A DNA stretch of 48,551 nt from Steroidobacter sp. (GTDB lineage Bacteria; Pseudomonadota; Gammaproteobacteria; Steroidobacterales; Steroidobacteraceae), in contig JAICPY010000024.1 in assembly GCA_025929585.1 (NCBI GenBank), positions 1 through 48,551 of the forward strand, in the 5' to 3' direction. Numbering within the stretch: position 1 is the first letter of the stretch; each line of letters starts with the position of its first letter. Below the pieces are notes generated by a model. That model was given only the letters and a program-made list of their open reading frames with translations, was not told the DNA's origin and did not search any database. A program made the position numbers and the translations under genes. Below, piece after piece: positions 1-7,547 of this stretch.

Positions 1-300
1 GCAACGCTCGAGACGCAGGAGAGTGTGAGCCCTCCCACTCAAGTAAGTACCAGTGGCGTCACAATCCTGGCCGGCACTGGGTTTCAGGCCTATCCTGACC
101 TTCGGTCGCGATTTTCAGAGCTCCCCGTTCACGAGTCACTCTTACCGCGAGCGTGCGACATCGCCACTCTGGCAGAGTTGGAACTACTGGCTGGACGAGG
201 ACGGCCGGCAGCGCAGGCTCGGCCCGTGTATCTTCGAGATCGCGTGACATTCGTGAAAGAAATGTGACGTACGACTCTGGGCAGATGGCTTGACGATGAG
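1..300. other. No supported gene upstream of the phoB promoter
   Basis: Only short open frames of 64-116 codons occur on either strand. None has a recognisable motif or a convincing ribosome binding site, and the frames overlap each other. A weak palindrome (GAGTG...CACTC, about 21-40) could be the tail of a gene ending before the window. I see no RNA gene here. Confidence 0.5.
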
Positions 301-334
301 GTTTCACTGAACTGTCATATTCGACTGCTGTAAT
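301..334 (+). promoter_or_regulatory. PhoB box and -10 element of phoB
   Basis: Two 7-bp half-sites, GTTTCAC (301-307) and CTGTCAT (312-318), are separated by 4 bp, which is the PhoB-box geometry. A near-consensus -10, TGTAAT (329-334), begins 10 bp after the box, where a PhoB-activated promoter that uses the box instead of a -35 should have it. Transcription would start near 341, leaving a leader of about 190 nt before phoB. The site suggests autoregulation by PhoB; this is inferred from sequence only. Confidence 0.7.
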
Positions 335-350
335 GTTCACATGAGTATTG

Positions 351-513
351 GGTTGACGGTTGACGGTTGGCGGTTGACGGCCAGAACAAGCGGCGATTTG
401 CAGCAGCAACTGACGTCCCAGCCTGATGATTGCTCGTGTCTTTCAAGAAGCCTGGTTCAGCAAAACCTCAAGCGGATTTTTCTGACCGTCAACCGCCAAC
501 GGTCAACCGTCAA
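351..513. repeat. Inverted heptamer array, GTTGACG family, in the phoB leader
   Basis: The left arm (352-380) holds four GTTGACG-type units (third unit GTTGGCG). The right arm (485-513) is its reverse complement with one mismatch in 29 bp. The loop is 104 bp. The element lies wholly between the predicted phoB transcription start and the start codon at 530, so it would be part of the phoB mRNA leader. Confidence 0.9.
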
Positions 514-529
514 CGCGTAAGCCAACCCT

Positions 530-1225
530 ATGCCCTCAAAGCAGATCTTGATCGTCGAGGACGAACGGCCGATTCGCGAGATGATTGCGTTTGGACTTCG
601 GCGCGGAGGCTACGAGGTGCGGGAAGCATCCGATGTCGGTGAGGCTCGATCGAGCATCGCGAATCACCGTCCCGATCTGGTGCTGATCGACTGGATGCTG
701 CCGGACATGAGTGGCTTGGAGCTGACGCGCGCGATCAAGCGCGATAAAGAAACACAAGACGTGCCCGTCATCATGCTCACCGCTCGATCGGAGGAGCAGG
801 ATAAAGTCATCGGGCTCGACAGCGGCGCGGACGATTACATCACCAAGCCCTTCTCGCCGCGGGAGTTGCTCGCGCGTATTAACGCAGTATTGCGGCGCTC
901 CAACAATGGTCAAGACGCCGATGTGATTGAAGCCGAAGGTCTGGTGCTCGATGCCGCGGGTCATCGCGTTACCGCCGGCGATCAAACGGTGCAACTGGGT
1001 CCCACCGAATATCGGTTATTGTCGTTCTTCATGACCCATGCCGAGCGGGTGTACAGTCGCGCTCAGCTCTTGGATCGCGTGTGGGGCGGCAACGTTTATG
1101 TCGAAGAAAGAACCGTGGATGTGCACATTCGACGCCTGCGCAAGGCGCTCGAGGCGTTCAACTACGATCGTTTCATTCAAACCGTTCGCGGATCCGGATA
1201 TCGCTTCTCCACGCGCGCGGAGTAA
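530..1225 (+). CDS. phoB: Phosphate regulon response regulator PhoB
   Basis: This is a 231-residue OmpR/PhoB-class regulator. The receiver domain (about 5-120) has the acidic pocket E10-D11, phospho-acceptor D54, T84 and K106 in an ITKPF motif. The C-terminal winged-helix domain (about 135-230) ends with the usual RGSGYRF motif. The protein is phosphorylated by PhoR when phosphate is scarce and binds Pho boxes. The stop lies 3 nt before phoR, so the two genes form one operon. The start codon has no clear Shine-Dalgarno sequence; the C-rich arm of a heptamer array ends 16 nt before it. Identity as PhoB rather than another OmpR-type regulator rests on the phoR partner, the pst genes and the Pho boxes in the window. 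Confidence 0.95.
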   Translation: MPSKQILIVEDERPIREMIAFGLRRGGYEVREASDVGEARSSIANHRPDLVLIDWMLPDMSGLELTRAIKRDKETQDVPVIMLTARSEEQDKVIGLDSGADDYITKPFSPRELLARINAVLRRSNNGQDADVIEAEGLVLDAAGHRVTAGDQTVQLGPTEYRLLSFFMTHAERVYSRAQLLDRVWGGNVYVEERTVDVHIRRLRKALEAFNYDRFIQTVRGSGYRFSTRAE

Positions 1226-1228
1226 CGC

Positions 1229-2566
1229 ATGAAGTTGCCGGCCGTACTCTCTACGATCGGTTGGCAGGCGGCATATCGACTCGCGGCGGCCCTGCTCGCG
1301 GCGCTGATCTTGGGTCTAATCACCGGCCGCATGGCGCTCTGCTTCGCCATCGTGCTCGGCATGTATGCTTTTTTCCAGAATTGGAATCTGTCTCGCCTCG
1401 AGCGGTGGCTGCGCTTGCGTCGCGTTCAGCCACCGCCCGATATCAGCGGCCCCTGGGGCGAGGTCGTTGCAATCGTGAGCCGTATTTATCGGCGCAAGCA
1501 ATATCACCGGTCCCGAGTCACGGAACTGCTGCGCGAATTTCGCCGCCTGACCAGTGCAATGCCGGAAGGTGCGGTATTGCTCGGCCCTGAACACGAAATT
1601 CTGTGGTTCAACGGGCGCGCAGGGGAGTGGCTTGGATTACGGCGCAAACGGGACTTCGGAATTCGAATCGCGAATTTGGTACGCCATCCGGATTTCGTGG
1701 AATATCTGCAAACCGGCACGCCTGCCAGTGGCGTTGTGGTGCACGAGCCCGCAGCCTCCGGTGGACGGTGGTTTTCATTCCATATCGTTCGCAGCGACAC
1801 GGGTGTTCGCCAGCTGCTCATCGTGCGAGATGTGAGTCGCGAGCAGCAGCTCGAATCGATGCGCAAGGACTTCGTTGCGAACGCATCGCACGAGCTACGC
1901 TCGCCTCTGACCGTGATCAGCGGGTATTTGGATGCGCTGGCAGACGATGAAAAGCTCGATGCGACTTGGAGCTCGCCGGTCCTGGAGATGCGACGCCAAG
2001 CCGAGCGCATGGGCACCATCATCAATGATCTGCTGGAGTTGTCGAAACTGGAATCCGGAGACACTCCGAAGGATGATCAGCCTGTAGATATTGCGGGCCT
2101 GCTGGCGTTGCTCCGCAAAGAGGTGCTGCAGTCTGAGCACCGCCCCGAGCATGTGAACTTGAAGCTCGACAGCGATGCCCTGCTGCTAGGCTCGGAATCC
2201 GAGTTGCATTCCATCTTTTCCAACCTCGTGTCTAACGCCGTGAAGTACACGCCTGAAAATGGCGAGATAGAGATGCGTTGGTGGACGGATGAAGACGGTG
2301 GTCACTTGTCGGTACGCGACACAGGGGTCGGTATCGCGCGCGAACACATTCCTCGCTTGACCGAGCGCTTCTATCGTGTTGATCCCGGCCGTGCTCGAAG
2401 CATGGGTGGGTCCGGGTTGGGCTTGGCTATCGTCAAGCATGCATTACAACGTCATGGTGGTTCTCTGCGCATCAAAAGCAGAGAAGGCGTGGGAAGTACC
2501 TTCACCTGCGACTTTCCCCGTGAACGCATCTTGTCGCGAGACTCGAAAGCAACTGCTGTGAGCTAG
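1229..2566 (+). CDS. phoR: Phosphate regulon sensor histidine kinase PhoR
   Basis: This 445-residue membrane kinase has two hydrophobic segments at about 15-33 and 35-50, a PAS-type region (about 100-200) and a HisKA domain whose SHELRSPL motif places the phosphorylated histidine at residue 221. The ATPase domain has an N box (NLVSNAVKYTP), a G1 box (DTGVGI) and a G2 box (GGSGLGLAIVKH). It lacks a large periplasmic sensor, as expected for PhoR, which senses phosphate through the Pst transporter and PhoU. It follows phoB by 3 nt. Downstream come palindromic repeats and no typical T-rich terminator. Confidence 0.95.
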   Translation: MKLPAVLSTIGWQAAYRLAAALLAALILGLITGRMALCFAIVLGMYAFFQNWNLSRLERWLRLRRVQPPPDISGPWGEVVAIVSRIYRRKQYHRSRVTELLREFRRLTSAMPEGAVLLGPEHEILWFNGRAGEWLGLRRKRDFGIRIANLVRHPDFVEYLQTGTPASGVVVHEPAASGGRWFSFHIVRSDTGVRQLLIVRDVSREQQLESMRKDFVANASHELRSPLTVISGYLDALADDEKLDATWSSPVLEMRRQAERMGTIINDLLELSKLESGDTPKDDQPVDIAGLLALLRKEVLQSEHRPEHVNLKLDSDALLLGSESELHSIFSNLVSNAVKYTPENGEIEMRWWTDEDGGHLSVRDTGVGIAREHIPRLTERFYRVDPGRARSMGGSGLGLAIVKHALQRHGGSLRIKSREGVGSTFTCDFPRERILSRDSKATAVS

Positions 2567-2568
2567 CT

Positions 2569-2709
2569 TGGGGACGCTCCTCGTCCCCGAGGAGTGTCCC
2601 CTCACCCCACCGAAGAGTAAGGCCCCTGTTCGGGGATATTCCTCGTCTTCGAGGAACATCCGCTCAGAAAGAAGAGGGGGACACTCCTCGAAGACGAGGA
2701 GCGTCCCCA
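2569..2709. repeat. Triple palindromic (REP-like) repeat after phoR
   Basis: Three related hairpins follow one another at 2570-2601, 2634-2661 and 2677-2708. Each is a 12-14 bp stem around a 4-nt loop, centred on CTCCTCG/CGAGGAG and ending in GGGGAC/GTCCCC in the outer two. The outer copies also form a 36-bp inverted repeat with each other. No transposase of the RayT type is in the window. The element could protect or end the phoBR transcript, but there is no T tract. Confidence 0.85.
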
Positions 2710-2729
2710 GGAAGACGAGGACCCCCAGC

Positions 2730-2758
2730 GCGTAACGTTTCCGTCATCATCCTGTCTC
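2730..2758 (+). promoter_or_regulatory. Triple half-site Pho box upstream of the lipoprotein gene
   Basis: Three 7-bp half-sites, GCGTAAC (2730-2736), CCGTCAT (2741-2747) and CTGTCTC (2752-2758), are each separated by exactly 4 bp, giving the 11-bp helical phasing of PhoB boxes. A weak -10 (CATACT, 2774-2779) follows. The site lies about 135 bp before the lipoprotein start and suggests that this gene, and probably the receptor after it, belongs to the Pho regulon. Confidence 0.65.
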
Positions 2759-2893
2759 CGAGTTGTAAGACAACATACTTACTTTACGCCCACAAGAAGG
2801 CGGCTCTGCCTGAAGAGGCAAGCAGCATCGAATGCGACGCGGTCATGTCCGCGTTTACGAAACATTCATTCAACTGTGTGGGAGATCGACTCG

Positions 2894-4585
2894 ATGAGAC
2901 TTAAATATCTGGTGGCGGCCAGCGCGTTGGCTGCTGGATTGGCCGGTTGCAGCAGCGGTGATATTGGAATCGAGCCTGCCACCAATGTGACCAACAGCAA
3001 CAATACGACGAACAATGGGAACGGCGGCAACGGCGGTGCAACGAACCCGTGCGCGTCGTACCAAAATTCGGCCGCGCAGACTATTCAAGGTACTTTCGAC
3101 GGTGCCAACTGCACCTATTCACCTTCGTTCGTCGATGCCGGCAACAACTTGACGGTTGATTTAACCATCCCCGCACTGCCAGAAGGCGGCGCGCATATTT
3201 TCGAAGGCAGCCTGTTCGTCGGTGAGAGCTATAGCACCGATGCAGAGTTGGCCACAGCTGGAATCAGCGAGGGCGGTGACGGTCCTGTTCTGACGATCGA
3301 AGCAGGAGCGACGCTCGCGTTTTCCTCTTCGGCGCAGTTCATGGTGATCAATCGCGGCTCGCAAATCTTTGCGGTCGGTCGCGCCGATGCACCCATCACA
3401 TTTACCTCTTTATCAGATGTAGAAGGCACAGTCGGCGCGTTCGACGTACAGCAGTGGGGCGGTCTAGTCATCGACGGCTTCGGTGTTACGAACCAGTGCG
3501 CGTACACAGGTTCAGTCGCGACCGGGGATCTGGCGCTCGCTGGCGAATGCCACGTCGATTCGGAAGGCTCAGCTGGGCTGGACGAGAACCAGTATGGCGG
3601 TGACAACAACGACGATAGCTCGGGCAGGCTCGAGTACGTCGTTGTGAAACACACCGGCGCCACCGTCGGTAACGGCGATGAGCTCAACGGAATCACCTTC
3701 GGCGCGGTCGGTCGCAACACAATCGTTCGCAACGTTCAGGTGTACTCGGTGTACGACGACGGGCTCGAGTTCTTCGGCGGTGCTGTGGACGTCGAGAATT
3801 TCGTCGGCCTCTACATCCGCGATGACTCGCTGGATTTTGATGAGGGCTATTCCGGAACGATCACCAATGCGCTGATCGTGCAGTCTGCAACGGATGGCAA
3901 CAGCTGTATCGAGGCGGACGGTATCGGTGGCTTCGATGGCCTCGATGCTTCAGGTGTAGAAGCCGTCATCGCACAAGGAATCAACAGCCGCCCGACGATC
4001 AACCGCATGACATGTATCTTCTCGCCAAATGGAGAGGCGACGGCCACGCACGAACCCGGCATGGGTGTGCGACTGCGCGAAGGCATTTTCCCAGTCATCA
4101 ACGATTCTTTGGTTATCGGCTCGTTCGCCGTCAACGATCAGGCAGAAGCGAATGACAACTACTGCCTGCGAATCGACAATCGCTCGCAGCAAGCGGCATT
4201 GGATGGCGATCTGCAGTTGAACCGCGTGATCTTCGCTTGTGCAGAGCGCACTCGCGGTCAAACCTTCCCTGACGCCGCCACGACCGAGGAAAGCTTCGCA
4301 CTCGGGGCGGGCAATGTGTTCGCAACAATCCCGAACAACACTGCCGTGAACGCTACGGCTGCGGCGGATCCCGATCTGCAACTGTTGGAAGGTGCACCGC
4401 CTGTGTACTCGATTGCTTGGTCAACCTCGCTCGTGGATGGCGCCTCACCCGCAGCTACGACCGAGCCAACCGATGCGGATCGAGCCTTCTTGGGTGCCCT
4501 CAGTGCCGGAGAGACGGACTGGACTCAACCCTGGGCGTACGGCTTGCACGCCGACAACCGCGCCGAAGCGCTTTGGTTCGAGTGA
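2894..4585 (+). CDS. Predicted surface lipoprotein, beta-helix type, partner of the TonB receptor
   Basis: This 563-residue protein starts with a lipoprotein signal; the lipobox LAGC places the lipidated cysteine at residue 19, followed by an N/G-rich linker (about 30-50). The body is rich in V/I-x-N/D turns and phrases such as LTIEAGATL, ITFTS and WGGLVIDG. I know these from proteins thought to fold as parallel beta-helices and often found beside TonB-dependent receptors. The ATG at 2894 is chosen over an in-frame GTG at 2876 because it is preceded by GGGAG at good spacing and begins the signal peptide directly. A triple Pho-box half-site lies upstream. A role in capturing a phosphorus-containing ligand for the next gene's receptor is inference; no catalytic motif is recognised. 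Confidence 0.75.
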   Translation: MRLKYLVAASALAAGLAGCSSGDIGIEPATNVTNSNNTTNNGNGGNGGATNPCASYQNSAAQTIQGTFDGANCTYSPSFVDAGNNLTVDLTIPALPEGGAHIFEGSLFVGESYSTDAELATAGISEGGDGPVLTIEAGATLAFSSSAQFMVINRGSQIFAVGRADAPITFTSLSDVEGTVGAFDVQQWGGLVIDGFGVTNQCAYTGSVATGDLALAGECHVDSEGSAGLDENQYGGDNNDDSSGRLEYVVVKHTGATVGNGDELNGITFGAVGRNTIVRNVQVYSVYDDGLEFFGGAVDVENFVGLYIRDDSLDFDEGYSGTITNALIVQSATDGNSCIEADGIGGFDGLDASGVEAVIAQGINSRPTINRMTCIFSPNGEATATHEPGMGVRLREGIFPVINDSLVIGSFAVNDQAEANDNYCLRIDNRSQQAALDGDLQLNRVIFACAERTRGQTFPDAATTEESFALGAGNVFATIPNNTAVNATAAADPDLQLLEGAPPVYSIAWSTSLVDGASPAATTEPTDADRAFLGALSAGETDWTQPWAYGLHADNRAEALWFE

Positions 4586-4614
4586 TCGATCGCGACATCA
4601 CACCGTGACGCGAA

Positions 4615-4646
4615 GGCGAGAGCACCTCGATCGAAGTGCTCTCGCC
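4615..4646 (+). other. Intercistronic hairpin between the lipoprotein and receptor genes
   Basis: A perfect 11-bp inverted repeat (GGCGAGAGCAC at 4615-4625, GTGCTCTCGCC at 4636-4646) encloses a 10-nt loop that is itself mostly TCGATCGA-like. No T tract follows, so it is more likely an mRNA-stability or partial-termination hairpin than a full terminator. Confidence 0.6.
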
Positions 4647-4687
4647 GATACCCGATCGAGCGTCGTTTCGAATAAACAGGCAAAGAC

Positions 4688-7432
4688 ATGAAGAGAGTCA
4701 GAAAAGAATTGATCAAGCTGCCGCCTCTGGTTGTGATGGCGAGCGCATTGTCCGGTGTGCATGTTCAAGCGAGTGCACAAGAGACGCAAGATGGGGCAGG
4801 CACGGTATCGCAGGCGCTGAGCACTCCGAGCACCGAGCCGACCGAAGTGGTCGTGACAGGCCGCTCGTTGAGCGCGAGCGAGGAGCTGATTCAAGAGCGG
4901 CTCGAGGACTCGGCGGTGATCGATACGATCGGCGCCGAAGCGATCAGCAGATTGGGCGATTCGACCGTGGCAGCTACGCTCAGACGTATCCCCGGGTTGT
5001 CCTTGGTCTCGGACAAGTACGTCTATATACGAGGGCTCGGTGAGCGCTACTCAGCGACATCGCTGAACGGTTCGGATATTCCCTCGCCGGATCTGACGCG
5101 CAACGTCATTCCCTTGGATATCTTTCCGACTTCGGTCGTCGAATCGGTGCGAGTTCAGAAAGCGTGGTCGCCGGATCTGCCTGCCAATTTCGGCGGCGGT
5201 AGTGTGAACGTTCGTACGCGCGGTGTACCCGAGCGTTTTGAGATGAATTTGGAGCTGGCGACTGGAACCAATACCGAAACAAACGGCAAGGTGTTGAGCT
5301 ATGCCGGCGGCGATGATGACAAGTGGGGCACGGACGATGGGACGCGTGCGTTACCCGCGGAGATCAAGTCCGCGTTGAACACTTACCAGGGCAATGTTGG
5401 CGTTCAGAACATTCTGACCTTCTTGCGTCGCGCAGGAAATGGTAGCGCGACGCTGGCAGATGCGCAGGCGGTGAACCGATCGCTCGGTGTGGCGCTGAAT
5501 CGCAATCTTGCGATCGAAGAGGAAAGCGTCACGCCGGATTACGGTGTCAAGGCAACCGTAGGCAACCGCTTTCTGATCGGCGAAGACTGGGAGCTCGGAT
5601 TGCAGGTGGGTGGCACATATGACAATAGCTGGCGCGAATCCGAAAGATTGTCGCGCAACTTTTCCTTCCCCGAAGAGCGGACCGATACGGTCAATGAGTC
5701 GACGCACTCGATCAACTTGTCCGGTACGGCAAACATCGGCCTGAAGTTCGCGGTAGACCATGAAGTCTCAGCGACGAGCCTATTTCTGCGCAGCACCGAT
5801 GATGACACCTATATCCGTGATTTCTTCAACGAGAATCGCGAGATCTCGGATGGTCTCGGATTTAGAAACTACGGATTCAGATTCGAGGAACGCGAGCTCG
5901 TAACGAATCAGATCCAGGGCAGTCACTACCTCGGCGAGACGACTCGCGAGAAATTTCCGATTGTCGAGACACTGCTCGGATGGCTCCCGGACGAAACGAA
6001 TGTTTCCTGGTTCTATTCGGACTCCAAAGCGACGACCGATATCCCCAACGAGGTGCAGATTACTTCCAGCACCAATACCGATGCGAGCACGGGGGAAGTT
6101 CTAAGCGAAGCGGTGGCGTTGTCTTCTTCAGCGGCAGACTATCGGTACACCAACTTGGAAGACCAAGTCGAAGACTATGGATGGACCGGTACGCTCCCGA
6201 TCCAGATTGGCACCTCGACGATCGAGCTCAAAGGAGGCACGCGACATTCGCAGAAGGTGCGCACCTATCGCCAATCGCAGTTCAGCTTAGGTCCGCTGTC
6301 CGTCAGCGATCCGGACATGCTCGTCGGTTCGCTCGATCAAGTGTTCTCGGATGAAAATATCCTAGATCCTGCAAACAACTATGTATTTGCACGTCAGGGG
6401 ACCAACAACCAAAGCTATATCGCCGCAACGATGACGGATTCGGTCTTTGGTGTAGCCGAGTGGACCTACGATGAACGTTGGCGTTTGAGCGGCGGCGCGC
6501 GGTGGGAGGACTATCGTCAGGCCGCAGTCGATTGGAATCCTCATGGCTATACGGCCGCCGATCCTCAAGTGACGACAGATCCCGAAGTCCTCGAGCGCGG
6601 CACCTTCAAGTCGGACGAGATCTATCCAGCGGCGTCCGTAACCTATATGTCGGACTGGCTGGCAGAGACATTCCAACTGCGCTTCGGTTGGAGCCAGACG
6701 ACGATCCGCCCGGACTTGCGTGAGTTGACGGATGCGAGCTACATCGACCCGATTACGGACATCCTCACGCGTGGAAATCCAGGAATCATACCAGCCGACG
6801 TCGATAACTATGACATTCGAGCCGAGTGGCATTTTGGCGGCGGCGATAGCTTCACAGTGACGCTGTTCGACAAGGAGATTGAGAATCCGATCGAGTTCTT
6901 CGAATCCGCGGCGAGCGATACGACGATTGCTCGCGAGGTGCTCAATGCCGATTCGGCGTTCGTTCGCGGCGTCGAGCTCGAGGGCCTGAAACGCCTAGGC
7001 TTTCTCGGTGGATTCTTCGAAACACTGTTCGTGCAGGGCAACGTGACGGTGCAAGAGTCCGAGCTAGTTGCCGGTCCGCGTGCCGATGCTCCGACCAATG
7101 CGGTGCGAGAAATGGCAGGCGCGTCGGAATACGTAGCCAACGTCATGCTCGGGTACGACTCTCCAGGTGGAAAGCACACGGCCTCGGTGATCTACAACGT
7201 TTTTGGTGAACGGCTGTATGTCGCAGGGCGCAACGGCGCTCCGGATGGCTTCGAGCAGCCCTTCCATTCCATCGACCTGACGTACTCGTGGTATCCCACC
7301 GATTCGCTGACGATCAAGATGAAGGCTCAGAATCTGTTGAACGAGTCCATTCAAATCGAGCGCGAGAACGTGCTGACGTTCGAAGAGAAACCAGGCTCAA
7401 CGCTCGCCTTGAGTGCCTCGTATCGCTTCTGA
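4688..7432 (+). CDS. TonB-dependent outer-membrane receptor
   Basis: This 914-residue receptor has a signal peptide ending near ASAQE (about 31), a TonB-box-like stretch EVVVTG (about 53-58) and a plug domain with RRIPGLSLV, VYIRGLGERY and GGGSVNVRTRG. A 22-strand-type barrel follows, ending in aromatic F914. Such receptors import bulky ligands using TonB energy. The substrate cannot be read from the sequence. The gene follows the lipoprotein by about 100 nt, probably on the same Pho-controlled transcript, which suggests a phosphate-containing ligand. A strong hairpin terminator follows the stop. Confidence 0.9.
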   Translation: MKRVRKELIKLPPLVVMASALSGVHVQASAQETQDGAGTVSQALSTPSTEPTEVVVTGRSLSASEELIQERLEDSAVIDTIGAEAISRLGDSTVAATLRRIPGLSLVSDKYVYIRGLGERYSATSLNGSDIPSPDLTRNVIPLDIFPTSVVESVRVQKAWSPDLPANFGGGSVNVRTRGVPERFEMNLELATGTNTETNGKVLSYAGGDDDKWGTDDGTRALPAEIKSALNTYQGNVGVQNILTFLRRAGNGSATLADAQAVNRSLGVALNRNLAIEEESVTPDYGVKATVGNRFLIGEDWELGLQVGGTYDNSWRESERLSRNFSFPEERTDTVNESTHSINLSGTANIGLKFAVDHEVSATSLFLRSTDDDTYIRDFFNENREISDGLGFRNYGFRFEERELVTNQIQGSHYLGETTREKFPIVETLLGWLPDETNVSWFYSDSKATTDIPNEVQITSSTNTDASTGEVLSEAVALSSSAADYRYTNLEDQVEDYGWTGTLPIQIGTSTIELKGGTRHSQKVRTYRQSQFSLGPLSVSDPDMLVGSLDQVFSDENILDPANNYVFARQGTNNQSYIAATMTDSVFGVAEWTYDERWRLSGGARWEDYRQAAVDWNPHGYTAADPQVTTDPEVLERGTFKSDEIYPAASVTYMSDWLAETFQLRFGWSQTTIRPDLRELTDASYIDPITDILTRGNPGIIPADVDNYDIRAEWHFGGGDSFTVTLFDKEIENPIEFFESAASDTTIAREVLNADSAFVRGVELEGLKRLGFLGGFFETLFVQGNVTVQESELVAGPRADAPTNAVREMAGASEYVANVMLGYDSPGGKHTASVIYNVFGERLYVAGRNGAPDGFEQPFHSIDLTYSWYPTDSLTIKMKAQNLLNESIQIERENVLTFEEKPGSTLALSASYRF

Positions 7433-7449
7433 TCGAGATCCTCCTCGAG

Positions 7450-7490
7450 CGGCCCGTCTCCTTGTCCATAAGGAGGCGGGCCGATGTTTT
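7450..7490 (+). terminator. Rho-independent terminator after the TonB receptor
   Basis: The 13-bp stem starts CGGCCCGTCTCCT at 7450 and pairs with AGGAGGCGGGCCG ending at 7483, with one G-T pair. It has a short loop and is followed closely by TTTT (7487-7490). Confidence 0.75.
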
Positions 7491-7547
7491 CTGGGGCTTC
7501 AATTTTCCTTCACGCTGCATGCGCCGCGCGATTGTTAGTATCGCGAC

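Noticed and set aside
25-409. Small open frames before phoB on both strands
   Set aside because: They overlap, have no recognisable motif or SD, and one runs through the Pho box and array.
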